Positions 20,594-28,575 of a stretch of 35,095 nucleotides of DNA are shown here, in pieces. Both the position numbers and the translations under genes were made by a program. The DNA is taken from the IMG/VR virus record IMGVR_UViG_3300022665_000254, positions 1 through 35,095 of that record; one strand, 5' to 3'. Under the pieces are notes generated by a model. The model worked only from the letters and a program-made list of their open reading frames with translations, did no database searches and was not told the DNA's origin. Origin of the DNA: a virus. Numbering within the stretch: the stretch's first letter is position 1; the number at the start of each line of letters is the position of its first letter.

Positions 20594-22237
20594 TCAAGGC
20601 TCCATTTCCACGTTATCGAAATGTGGGCGCTTCATTTTTGTTGAGGTAAATCGAGGCGATTCCGTTTCCACGTTATCGAAGTGCGGGCGCTTCATTTTTG
20701 TTGAGGTAAATCGAGGCGATTCCATTGTCACCTTCGCAAACCTCGGACGGAGAATCTTGACTTCCGTCAGTGAGATTGCGCCCACTGCCACACCAATCGC
20801 GCCCCTTGTGATCGGTTGAGCAAGATCTGTCTCATCAACCTGACCGGCAGTAACGATCTTGACAGCCGTGAGTATCTGAGCGAGTTCGGTTTCTACGGCC
20901 TGACGAATAAGTCGATGTTTAGGAGCCCAAGTTATCGACTGAGCAAGTTCGGTTTCTGTGGCTTGACCAACTCCCTTAGTCTTCAGTACGGACACGGCTT
21001 GGACTGAATCAGTCTCTACGGCCTGACCGATCGCAACCGTTTTTTGACTTGAAATGGCCTGCGCCAGATCAATCTCAGTTGTTAGATTGACCAAACGATG
21101 TTTTGGAGCCCACGCGACCGCTTGAGCCAGCTCGGTCTCTGCTGCCTGACCAATTTCAATAGTCTGACCAGCCGCGAGCGTGACTGGTTGAGCAAAGTCT
21201 GTCTCTGTAACCTGTCCGATCAGCTTGGTCTTGAGGACAGAGATGGATTGAGCCAGTTCGGTCTCCGTCACTTGACCAATCGTCTTCGTCTTTTCCGTGC
21301 TAACTGCTTGGGAAAAGTCTACCTCCGTAACCTGTCCGATGGCAAGCGTCTTCTGAACCGTTATCGCCTGAGCGAGTTCGGTCTCTGTGACCTGACCGAT
21401 GGCTTTGAGTTTCGCTACACTGACAGCTTGGGCGAGTTCGGTCTCTATCGCTTGACCGATGGCTTTGACCTTCACTACACTGACAGCTTGGGCAAGTTCG
21501 GTTTCCGTTGCTTGTCCTACAGCTTTCAGCTTCGCAGCACTAATCGCTTGAGCAAGTTCTATCTCGGTTGTCTGACCGATAAGACGATGTTTGGGAGCCC
21601 AAGCAATAATCTGAGCCAGATCAATCTCAGTGCCTTGACCAATCGTTTTCGCCTTCTCGACAACGATTGTCTGAGAGAGGTCTGTCTCGATCACCTGATT
21701 AACGAGCCGATGCTTGGGAGCCCAAGTTATGATCTGAGAAAGATCGGTCTCAACAACTTGACCAACCACTTTCGACTTTCCTACGGAGATGCTTTGAGCA
21801 AGATCAGCTTCTGTGACTTGACCAACTACCTTGGTCTTAACGGCAGTAATAGCTTGGGCTGTACTCGTCTCTATCGGCTGGCCGATGGCTTTCAGTTTGC
21901 CTACGGCAACGGCCTGAGCGAGGTCAGTTTCTGTGACCTGACCGATTGTAATTGTTTTCCGTGCAGTTACCGCCTGAGATGTGTCGGTTTCTACTGGTTG
22001 ACCGACCACCTTCGATTTCAACGGAGCGATCGTCTGGGAGAGATCAGTCTCGGTCGTCAGGTTTATCAAGCGATGTTTTGGAGCCCACGTTATTCCCTGA
22101 GCGAGATCAGTCTCTACCGCTTGCCCAATTGTAACGCTGATCCCTGCCTCAACAGGAACCAACGCCCCAAGCAGGACGGAGATGAGGATACGTCCTGGTG
22201 ATGAGTACGACTGAATAGGCCAGCGAAGTAGGTTCAT
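20594..22237 (-). CDS. Tandem-repeat protein: 22 copies of a 20-residue unit
   Basis: I set the start at the ATG at 22237, which overlaps the preceding stop as ATGA; the product is 547 residues. After a 37-residue hydrophobic-rich start (MNLLRWPIQSYSSPGRILIS), residues 38-484 are 22 units of 20-22 residues with consensus I-G-Q-x-x-E-T-[DE]-L-A-Q-[AS]-[IV]-x-x-x-K-x-K. Five units carry WAPKHRL instead of the usual end. Residues 491-547 hold a different repeat of 20 residues with RPHFDNVE. Similar GQ-x-x-ETD-x-AQ repeats occur in proteins of other phages as I recall. Function unknown; surface, neck or fibre decoration is plausible. Confidence 0.75.
   Translation of the reverse strand: MNLLRWPIQSYSSPGRILISVLLGALVPVEAGISVTIGQAVETDLAQGITWAPKHRLINLTTETDLSQTIAPLKSKVVGQPVETDTSQAVTARKTITIGQVTETDLAQAVAVGKLKAIGQPIETSTAQAITAVKTKVVGQVTEADLAQSISVGKSKVVGQVVETDLSQIITWAPKHRLVNQVIETDLSQTIVVEKAKTIGQGTEIDLAQIIAWAPKHRLIGQTTEIELAQAISAAKLKAVGQATETELAQAVSVVKVKAIGQAIETELAQAVSVAKLKAIGQVTETELAQAITVQKTLAIGQVTEVDFSQAVSTEKTKTIGQVTETELAQSISVLKTKLIGQVTETDFAQPVTLAAGQTIEIGQAAETELAQAVAWAPKHRLVNLTTEIDLAQAISSQKTVAIGQAVETDSVQAVSVLKTKGVGQATETELAQSITWAPKHRLIRQAVETELAQILTAVKIVTAGQVDETDLAQPITRGAIGVAVGAISLTEVKILRPRFAKVTMESPRFTSTKMKRPHFDNVETESPRFTSTKMKRPHFDNVEMEP
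20601..20720 (-). repeat. Two tandem 60-bp near-identical repeats
   Basis: Bases 20601-20660 and 20661-20720 differ at only three positions. They encode the last two copies of the RPHFDNVE-type unit. The near-identity, against the far more diverged 22-copy array beside them, points to recent duplication. Confidence 0.92.
20786..22126 (-). repeat. 60-66-bp coding tandem repeat array (22 units)
   Basis: DNA for the 22 units of 20-22 residues. Most units are 60 bp, with a few of 63-66 bp where WAPKHRL or an insertion occurs. Because the period is a multiple of three, frames on the other strand stay open, which explains the long plus-strand frame at 21098-22201. Confidence 0.9.
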
Positions 22238-22917
22238 GGATGCCGATATGGTGCAGTTATTAAGTCTGGAATAGCAGCTACTGCTGCCGAAGGCCGAAAC
22301 GCGATTGTAGCTGCATCCCACGGATCAGATCCACTTGCGCCAAACGCCCCGGGGTTCTCAGCCCCTGCCGACGCTTTTTCAAACGAGGCCATCATGCTAC
22401 ACGCATTGTCAACACTGGATGTATTGTCATGTGCGAGTAAGTCAGTGTAGCCAGTGGGCGCGGTGATCGAGTCCGCAATGTTGAGGTCATCGAGCATTCC
22501 CAGTGAGAACACCAGCGCCCCATCCGTAACCGTCGTAATTTCTGGCGAGTCGGGATTCCCAGTTCCAGCAGCGGACGCAGGTCCGGCATCCAAGGGTGTA
22601 GTCGCATCCGCCCCACGCCAAACTTGCAGAACTCCGGCAGTTTGTTCATTGCCGCTCGTCTGTTGAAACGTCACGAGGGTATCAGGCGTTGACCCCAACT
22701 GTTTCCAGCCGCTGTCATGGCCAGGGTCAATCGCGGAGTGATCCGTTTCAATATCTGTATACCCCGCAGTCTGTACACCTGGAGACACTGCTTGATCAGC
22801 CGCATGGGCGTAGATTACAATATCCCCTTCGATGGGTGAACCGGGTAACGTCACATCCTGATCCGTGCTATTGGCGACAATGTTAAACTCGACCTCGCCA
22901 ACCTTGGTCCACGGCAT
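22234..22917 (-). CDS. Beta-rich structural protein (227 aa)
   Basis: The protein is acidic, Ser/Thr/Gly-rich and beta-rich (VGEVEFNIVANSTDQDVTLP, IVIYAHAADQAVS, GVLQVWRGADATTPLD). It resembles lectin- or Ig-like phage surface proteins without a firm family. In GC content and codon choice it looks different from the tail genes beyond, as do its neighbours up to 24.9 kb. It ends in an ATGA overlap with the repeat protein. Confidence 0.6.
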   Translation of the reverse strand: MPWTKVGEVEFNIVANSTDQDVTLPGSPIEGDIVIYAHAADQAVSPGVQTAGYTDIETDHSAIDPGHDSGWKQLGSTPDTLVTFQQTSGNEQTAGVLQVWRGADATTPLDAGPASAAGTGNPDSPEITTVTDGALVFSLGMLDDLNIADSITAPTGYTDLLAHDNTSSVDNACSMMASFEKASAGAENPGAFGASGSDPWDAATIAFRPSAAVAAIPDLITAPYRHP

Positions 22918-22929
22918 GACTTGACCTCC

Positions 22930-23370
22930 TCACTCATCCCAAACTACATACCAGTCGAGAATCTGGCCTGTGCCGGTTGCTACAATAATGCCAATTCCAT
23001 TAGCGACCCCAACAGGTATCCTGAGTCCATTATCTCCAAATGTCCAAATGACTCCTGCACCAATTGCTGCACCAAGCCGCGCTCGATAGCCGAGATCGTC
23101 TCCAAGCGTGGGAGCGCCTGTATGTGTGTCGAAGGCGGTACACTGCACAGGGCCACCATCTGGGTCATGTTCTGCCTCAGCGAGTCCTGCCCCCTGTGTG
23201 CCTGCACTGGTCAGCCTAACCAACTTGACCGCAACGGAAGTCACTGTAGTGTTGAATAGGCCCATCTCACGAATTTTCGCCCCGACTCCAGCAATGGAAT
23301 AGAGCGAGCCGATCGGTAAGGTCGTAGAACCCGCGCCAACGGATTCTACTCCAGAAGAAAATCGTGGCAT
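22930..23370 (-). CDS. Hypothetical structural protein (146 aa)
   Basis: Glycine- and Val-rich, probably a beta protein: SSGVESVGAGSTTLPIGSLY near the start and NGIGIIVATGTGQILDWYVV at the end, with SVAVKLVRLTSAGTQGAG between. The end resembles small phage surface beta proteins. Its ATG lies one base after the stop of the next gene upstream. Confidence 0.6.
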   Translation of the reverse strand: MPRFSSGVESVGAGSTTLPIGSLYSIAGVGAKIREMGLFNTTVTSVAVKLVRLTSAGTQGAGLAEAEHDPDGGPVQCTAFDTHTGAPTLGDDLGYRARLGAAIGAGVIWTFGDNGLRIPVGVANGIGIIVATGTGQILDWYVVWDE

Positions 23371-23371
23371 C

Positions 23372-24061
23372 TTATATCCTCCAAGGTATAGCTGTTCTCA
23401 CTACCCGAAACACAAAGTCACTTGGTTGTTCAGGTATAGTAATTGGCTGTGCAGTATCAACTTCAACAGTCTGCCCTACAAGTCTGTTTTTAGGAGCCCA
23501 TGCAACAATCTGAGACAGATCAGTTTCAAGTCCCTGACCAATGACGACTGTTTGTCCAGCACAAGTTCCAGCATCTTCCGTAATTGGACTTGTGTGCTCG
23601 GTGTCTACTGTGCCGGTTTCTATTACCACAGTTCCCACGTTCATGGTATTACTATTTCTGAATCTATAGACGTAAGATATTCGATCACCGCACACCTCTC
23701 CCGCCCACGCTACTCCTGCAGGGCTAAAAGTAAATACTTGCACAAGACTAAGTTCCTGTTCAGCAGTAAATGCACCAATCTCCTGTTCAGTACACGCTGA
23801 ATTGATGCGTCGCACTGCTATACTAAGAAAGATTTTCATCTGAGCGGTGGTCACATTAACTTCTACTGTGTGAGCCGTTTCCTCCCACGCATCAGAGTTG
23901 GGAATGCCGGACAGTGTATAAACAAACGAATCTTCTGTTGCCCCCGCAGCTACTGCCACAGTAATTGAACCTGCGCCCTCTGTGCCAGCACTGATTACCT
24001 TATCAAAATCCGCACCGCCAGCACAATCAGAATTCGCCGCTTTGATGATGTAGACAGGCAT
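23372..24061 (-). CDS. Structural protein sharing the GQ-ETD repeat
   Basis: Residues about 1-165 form an unrecognised Cys-containing beta domain (AANSDCAGGADFDKVISAGT). Near residue 173 two units of the same 20-residue repeat as the big repeat protein appear: GQGLETDLSQIVAWAPKNRL then GQTVEVDTAQPITI. Sharing the repeat, even its WAPKxRL variant, links the two genes in origin and suggests that they act in the same structure. The ATG at 24061 overlaps the stop of the preceding gene. Confidence 0.65.
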   Translation of the reverse strand: MPVYIIKAANSDCAGGADFDKVISAGTEGAGSITVAVAAGATEDSFVYTLSGIPNSDAWEETAHTVEVNVTTAQMKIFLSIAVRRINSACTEQEIGAFTAEQELSLVQVFTFSPAGVAWAGEVCGDRISYVYRFRNSNTMNVGTVVIETGTVDTEHTSPITEDAGTCAGQTVVIGQGLETDLSQIVAWAPKNRLVGQTVEVDTAQPITIPEQPSDFVFRVVRTAIPWRI

Positions 24062-24390
24062 TAGATTTCGTAATCCTCAAATGCTGTCTTACTTATTCTG
24101 TTTACTTCTTCTGGTGTTGCCCATTTCCCCTGCTTGAAGCAACATCTTGGGTATCTTCGCTTGTTTTCCTCAACACTATCGCTATTAGAACCGAAAAGTT
24201 GAAGACCGTCAGAAAAATACCAGTCGTCTCCACTGAACGATAAACGTGTTGGACGACCTTGACCATCCAACTTGTCATAATAAACCATCATGTGCAGTAC
24301 ACCGTCTTTCGGCGCAGCACAGAACTTACCATCGTGGACGGAAAAAACCAGGCCACCGATGTACCATATTTTCCAGCCGATGACTTTCAC
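24061..24390 (-). CDS. Hypothetical protein (109 aa)
   Basis: GTG start at 24390 with weak upstream purines. The protein is Trp/Tyr/Gly-rich at the start (MKVIGWKIWYIGGLVFSVHD), with a polar end (WATPEEVNRISKTAFEDYE). No family recognised. It stands out among neighbours in being small and less obviously structural, so it may be an accessory gene. Confidence 0.5.
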   Translation of the reverse strand: MKVIGWKIWYIGGLVFSVHDGKFCAAPKDGVLHMMVYYDKLDGQGRPTRLSFSGDDWYFSDGLQLFGSNSDSVEENKRRYPRCCFKQGKWATPEEVNRISKTAFEDYEI

Positions 24391-24412
24391 TTAATCCGTT
24401 GCACATTCAGAG

Positions 24413-24886
24413 TCATGAGGCACGGAAAAACCCAGCAGTGGCAATCTGCATGGTAATGTCCGAGCCATCGGGAACTACTACAAAATCATGTTGAGTCATC
24501 GGGACAATGTCCACGTCCGTTCCAGCAGCCGTGTCGTTGTCGTAGCCGAAGACGGCGTCGTTGAATCCGTCGCCAGCAGCAACAGATGTAAATGTCTGGT
24601 CGGGAACGTCGATGTCAGCCCGGTCGTTTGTGTCGTCATAGGTGATGACGATCCCACCCGTATCGGTGAGCGTCTTCCTCCCATAACCCGCGTTCGTGAC
24701 CTCGTTCGTCGTTCCCACGAGAACCGCCGCGAAGTCATCCTTGTCCTCCAGAACGGCGTCTGTCTCGATCCCCGCCGTTGCGAGGATCATGATGATGTAC
24801 GCCGAAGCTGCTGGATCATTTGCGTTCACCCGTTCGGCGAATTCTGTTACACGCCCTTTCGAGATATTATAGACGAAATCTGCCAT
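24413..24886 (-). CDS. Hypothetical structural protein (157 aa)
   Basis: Starts MADFVYNISKGRVTEFAERV and carries a VTNAGYGRKTLTDTGGIVIT strand pair and a DIVPMTQHDFVVVPDGSDIT end. As I recall, this pattern recurs in many environmental phage structural clusters without known function. It lies between connector-type genes and the composition-shifted block. Confidence 0.65.
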   Translation of the reverse strand: MADFVYNISKGRVTEFAERVNANDPAASAYIIMILATAGIETDAVLEDKDDFAAVLVGTTNEVTNAGYGRKTLTDTGGIVITYDDTNDRADIDVPDQTFTSVAAGDGFNDAVFGYDNDTAAGTDVDIVPMTQHDFVVVPDGSDITMQIATAGFFRAS

Positions 24887-24887
24887 A

Positions 24888-25265
24888 TCATTCCTCCTTC
24901 TTGCAGTCGTAATAGTTATTTATCCGATACCCCGCCGGATTTTCCTTGTCCGGAGACAGTTTGTCGGGGTGAAGCGTCTTGACGTGGATTTGTGCAACCG
25001 TACCACCAGCCTCAATTTGGATTCCACAATGGCAGCAATAGCAACCGGGCAGTCTTATGACATCATAGACAGTCTTCGGTTTTGTATCGAAGACAATCCG
25101 TGTTCCTATGCGCGTTGCCCATCCCTCCGTTATCGCTCTTTCCAAGAATTTCGGAGAGAAGCCCTGCCGCTTTGGTGCAAGAGGGATTTCAATGTGGTCA
25201 AGCGGCCACGATGTCCCTTTCTTCGGTTGTGAGCCGCTTCGATCTGCAACCTTTCTGATGATCAT
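24888..25265 (-). CDS. Hypothetical Cys-rich protein (125 aa)
   Basis: The only unusual motif is a tight CYCCHCG cluster (Cys75, 77, 78, 80) after RLPG, perhaps a zinc knob; one more Cys lies near the end. The first half is basic and soluble (KKGTSWPLDHIEIPLAPKR). The ATG at 25265 is preceded by AGGGGTGCTGG. No known family. Confidence 0.6.
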   Translation of the reverse strand: MIIRKVADRSGSQPKKGTSWPLDHIEIPLAPKRQGFSPKFLERAITEGWATRIGTRIVFDTKPKTVYDVIRLPGCYCCHCGIQIEAGGTVAQIHVKTLHPDKLSPDKENPAGYRINNYYDCKKEE

Positions 25266-25316
25266 GCCAGCACCCCTTTTAGTTATTTCATAGCATCCCG
25301 ATTTTATTGACTGAGA

Positions 25317-25613
25317 TCAATCCTTGCTCAATCCGATATCTGTCATTCCATTTATGTCGGGTCCGATCTCCGTCACCTTGTAGGTCACGTCCTTGATCTT
25401 CATCGTCGCGTCGTTCGTCGCGTTCGCCACGTCCGTCGATTTGCACCTCGCCGTAATCTCCGCGTTGACGAACATCGTCTGACCCACTTCGAACTCGGCG
25501 GGTACCGGATCGAACAACACGAGGATCGTCACCGGGTCCTCTCCCGAAGCGGTATAGATCGCCTCCTCGGCAAAATCCTCCTTGTCGAGGAATTCGTCTA
25601 CCGGCTCAAGCAT
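25317..25613 (-). CDS. Head-tail connector-like protein (gpFII-like)
   Basis: The 98-residue product is beta-rich with an acidic start (LEPVDEFLDKEDFAEEAIYT) and a DVTYKVTEIGPDINGMTDIG end, which fits small head-tail joining proteins of the gpFII type. Position after the capsid and decoration-like genes agrees. No catalytic site. Family level only. Confidence 0.55.
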   Translation of the reverse strand: MLEPVDEFLDKEDFAEEAIYTASGEDPVTILVLFDPVPAEFEVGQTMFVNAEITARCKSTDVANATNDATMKIKDVTYKVTEIGPDINGMTDIGLSKD

Positions 25614-25635
25614 CTGTTTTGATTTCGCTCAGGTC

Positions 25636-26022
25636 TTACGTGTACTGTTTCTGTCCTACGACCGTCACTGACCCATCGAAGGTCGGTGATGTACCCGTCA
25701 GCGTCGCCACGGCTCTAATGAACTTCCTGACGGCCCGTGTATCGACTGAGATTGACTCAAACGCCGCCGCAGCGTCCGTGACCTGCGTGAACGCCTTCGC
25801 CGGAGAAAGATCGGCGTAGGTGCTATCGTCGGCTGAATCCTGAATCTTCACGTCCAGCGTCGGACTCGTCCCGCCGCCCGCGCCGTAACTCAAAGTGAGT
25901 TTCAGCACTCCCTTGTAGTCACTGACGTTGACGCCCGTTCCGTCGTTGTTGACCGTCTGACGTGCTCCTCCGAGCAATTCAAACGGCGCCAATTCTCCAT
26001 GGACATCAATCGGTGCTGCCAT
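25636..26022 (-). CDS. Small head/structural beta protein (128 aa)
   Basis: Ala/Thr/Val-rich beta protein: an opening (MAAPIDVHGELAPFELLGGA) then LKLTLSYGAGGGTSPTLDVK and a RAVATLTGTSPTFDGSVTVV end. Such proteins occur close to capsid genes in many phages and may decorate the head or form the neck. AGGAGAAGACAG precedes the ATG at 26022. Function inferred from place only. Confidence 0.6.
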   Translation of the reverse strand: MAAPIDVHGELAPFELLGGARQTVNNDGTGVNVSDYKGVLKLTLSYGAGGGTSPTLDVKIQDSADDSTYADLSPAKAFTQVTDAAAAFESISVDTRAVRKFIRAVATLTGTSPTFDGSVTVVGQKQYT

Positions 26023-26040
26023 CTGTCTTCTCCTGAGTCG

Positions 26041-26265
26041 TTAGTTTTTCTTGGTTGTTTTCTTCTTCGCCGTCTTCTTCACGGTCTTCTCGATTTTCGG
26101 GACCGCACCCACCGAGGGATTCGTCGACTCCGCGACGATCGGAAGCGCAACCGCCTTCCCCGCCCTCTTCAGTATCCCGAACGTCGCTTCGTCCACGTCC
26201 ATGACATCGCCGACGAACGCTGGCGTGCCGGAGATGGCCGTGTCCTCGATTATTTTGATTCGCAT
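26041..26265 (-). CDS. Small Lys-rich head protein (74 aa)
   Basis: The true start is the ATG at 26265, with GAGGAGG before it, inside a longer open frame. The product has a small beta fold (MRIKIIEDTAISGTPAFVGD, VDEATFGILKRAGKAVALP) and a Lys/Thr tail (KKTAKKKTTKKN). This compact SH3-like layout with GD-V-x-D-V-x-E is widespread right after phage capsid genes. The basic tail may touch DNA or the capsid interior; that is inference. Confidence 0.75.
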   Translation of the reverse strand: MRIKIIEDTAISGTPAFVGDVMDVDEATFGILKRAGKAVALPIVAESTNPSVGAVPKIEKTVKKTAKKKTTKKN

Positions 26266-26282
26266 CGATCCCTCCTCAGCTC

Positions 26283-28574
26283 TTACTGAGCGCCGGAATC
26301 GGTCGATATCGTGAAGCTCTCGGCGTGTCTGATCGCGATATCCGTGTGCAACGTCACCGTGATCTCGATCTGACCCGTTTTCTTCAACGAGAACGGATCG
26401 ACCACGACGTCGATCCCCGCCCAATCGGCCAAGATCACGTCGTTGAAGTTTCCGAAGATCACCTTGCTGCCCGGGACCTGCTGCGTCGAGAATGCCGGGA
26501 ACCCGTTGACCGTGTTGGCCGGCGTGTCCCACAGGTAGATCGCCTGACCAGATTCCTTGACGGTCGTCTTCCACTTCCCACGAACCGTCGCGTCCGTGAG
26601 ATAAGCGAGCGCTCCACGCGCTGCGCTCTTCTCTCCGACCTTCGTCTCGAACGAGACGACCTCACTCCACGTCACCGGAGGTGCTCCGAACGTCACCGAG
26701 TTGACTCCCGTGATGTTCAGGATTCCCTGTGGCTCTCCGTTGTTGCCCGATCCGTTGATCGCCGCCAAATCCTTCGCGATCGCGAGGACCTGCATGATGT
26801 CGTCCCTCACGAACGCCTCGACATCGATCGACGCCTGCATCAGCAGTTCCTTCGAGTACGCCGTGTCTCCCACGAGTCGATGAGGCGTCAGGAGAACCTG
26901 AGAGAACGCTTGATCCGATGCCGTTGCAGTTCCCGTCTCCGGCAACCACGTAGCAACTGCGCCTCCCGTTACCTTCGGGATCGCCACGTTGCCGACGAGT
27001 CCAGCCAACGGCCTCGCTCCCATCTGGGCGATCACCATCTTGTTCCGCAGAAGTTCGATCATGCTCGCGCCGAGGACGTCCGTCCCGACCAGATACCCGC
27101 CCTTCGTCGCGTCCGTCACGTTCAGGGCGCGCTTTCCGAGCACCACGTCGTGTGGCATGATGAATCCGACCATTCCGCCCGGTTCGCTTCTCCCGTACGC
27201 CTTCGCGGCCGCACGTGAAGCTTCCCGCTCCAAACCCTCGAGCTTCCCCGTCATCGCGATCGTGTGGAGTGCCCGCACGAGCGAGTAACTTTCGATCTCC
27301 TTCTCCGTCATCCCGATCCGCGTCTTCGGGCTGTCCCCCTCGTCGTTGTCCGTCTCGATCGGCGGCTGATCGCTCATCCTTCCGAGGACGGTCCGGTTGA
27401 ATTCGTCCGTGCTCGTGCCTTCCGCGATCGCCTTCTCCCTCAGAGAAGCCATGTCCTTCACCCGACCGTCGAATCTCTTCGCCGTCTCGTCGATGTTCGA
27501 CATCCTTTCCCGTTCCGCCTCCCTCTCCTCCTGCCGAATCTTCCCGACGTCGAGTTCTATCCTTCCGGAATCATTCCCGGTGTTCGTTTTTTCTGCCATC
27601 TCGTTTCTCCCCTCTGTTGTTGTTTGTGGTTCTTTCTTTTTTTCCCATCCTTCGCTCCGCCCGACTCCCACCGAATCATCTGCCGCGACGGAAACAAGAG
27701 ATATCTCCAACGGCTCCCAATCTCCGACCGTGAACCGTGAGGGCTTATCGTCTTCCTTCTTGACGAGATGAATCTCGTGTATCCGAAAATTCATTGAAAT
27801 TTTCGTCCTGATTCCATCCTCCACGTCCTGCATGATCTCGTCACCCAAGAACGACCGCGAGAACCTCAATTTCGCTCTTCCCACATTATCGTCGTCGATT
27901 CGAGCTGATTCGATTACGCCGATCTGCTTGTCGCGGTCGTGCTCGAGCAAGAGCGGAGCTCCGTTGTTCAATCTTTCCAATCTCACCGATCCCGACGAAT
28001 GATCCAACACCTCGATGCCGAACCACCGCTCGACTTCTATCTCCGACGAGAATGCCACTTCAATCGTTCTGTCGTTAATCTTATGCTTATGCTTCAGTCT
28101 GAATTCTCGCGTGTGAACTTCTTCGAGTACTCGCGACATCATCTCCGCATCCGACCCGTCTGACTTCTCCTTTCCACTCGCCGCCTCGAATGAGATCGGT
28201 TTGACGTCGTTGTCCTTGAGCCATTTCTTCGCCTGCGCGACTGTCCAGCTCTTCGTCGGGAATCGGATCGACTGCGGTATCGGATTGTCGGACGGCTTCG
28301 CCGCTCCCTTCAACTTCCCCCAGATCACGTCAGCCGTCGCCGGGACCTTCTTCGACCCGAAGATCGTCCCGTCCTTCACCCTCCGGAACGTTTCCCCCAC
28401 GAAGTCCGCCGGGTTCTTCAACCTCGCCGCGTGCTCGTTCGGGAATGGTCTTTGCTGGATGATCGCTCCGACTTCCTCCATGCTCATTGCTTCCTCGGCG
28501 GGAATTCCAAAATCCAACGTCCCGCTGTTATTTGCAATATTGCCGGTCGTGGTGATGATTTCAAATTCATTCAT
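26283..28574 (-). CDS. Fused prohead protease and HK97-fold major capsid protein
   Basis: One 763-residue frame joins three modules. Residues about 40-135 are a phage domain with NEHAARLKNP and KKWLKDNDVKPISFE. Residues about 150-305 are an HK97-type prohead protease with His212 (LLLEHDRDKQIG) and Ser292 (EPLEISLVSVAAD). After a charged, helical linker (330-430), residues about 430-763 are an HK97-fold capsid protein (GGYLVGTDVLGASMIELLRN, VAIPKVTGGAVATWLPE, a long central helix, FSTQQVPGSKVIFGNF). A plausible internal ATG at 27599 with GAGGGGAGAAACGAG would give the capsid part alone. The fusion needs self-cleavage for head maturation. Confidence 0.9.
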   Translation of the reverse strand: MNEFEIITTTGNIANNSGTLDFGIPAEEAMSMEEVGAIIQQRPFPNEHAARLKNPADFVGETFRRVKDGTIFGSKKVPATADVIWGKLKGAAKPSDNPIPQSIRFPTKSWTVAQAKKWLKDNDVKPISFEAASGKEKSDGSDAEMMSRVLEEVHTREFRLKHKHKINDRTIEVAFSSEIEVERWFGIEVLDHSSGSVRLERLNNGAPLLLEHDRDKQIGVIESARIDDDNVGRAKLRFSRSFLGDEIMQDVEDGIRTKISMNFRIHEIHLVKKEDDKPSRFTVGDWEPLEISLVSVAADDSVGVGRSEGWEKKKEPQTTTEGRNEMAEKTNTGNDSGRIELDVGKIRQEEREAERERMSNIDETAKRFDGRVKDMASLREKAIAEGTSTDEFNRTVLGRMSDQPPIETDNDEGDSPKTRIGMTEKEIESYSLVRALHTIAMTGKLEGLEREASRAAAKAYGRSEPGGMVGFIMPHDVVLGKRALNVTDATKGGYLVGTDVLGASMIELLRNKMVIAQMGARPLAGLVGNVAIPKVTGGAVATWLPETGTATASDQAFSQVLLTPHRLVGDTAYSKELLMQASIDVEAFVRDDIMQVLAIAKDLAAINGSGNNGEPQGILNITGVNSVTFGAPPVTWSEVVSFETKVGEKSAARGALAYLTDATVRGKWKTTVKESGQAIYLWDTPANTVNGFPAFSTQQVPGSKVIFGNFNDVILADWAGIDVVVDPFSLKKTGQIEITVTLHTDIAIRHAESFTISTDSGAQ
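27599..27616 (-). promoter_or_regulatory. Possible internal ribosome-binding site for the capsid part
   Basis: Just upstream of the codon for Met326 (27599-27597) the mRNA has GAGGGGAGAAACGAG, a good ribosome-binding site. Initiation here would give a 438-residue scaffold-linker plus capsid protein, in frame with the fusion. This recalls lambda C/Nu3, where an internal start also separates protease and scaffold products. Confidence 0.45.
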
Positions 28575-28575
28575 G

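Noticed and set aside
20601-22126. Regular repeats suggesting a CRISPR array
   Set aside because: Units are coding, contiguous and diverged, with no spacers or cas genes.
21098-22201. 367-codon open frame on the plus strand
   Set aside because: It runs antisense to the 20-residue-repeat gene. The 60-bp period keeps all frames open, and its translation is only a mirrored repeat without a ribosome-binding site.
25266-25316. AT-rich 50-bp gap as a possible promoter
   Set aside because: No -35/-10 pair with 16-18 base spacing could be found on the minus strand.
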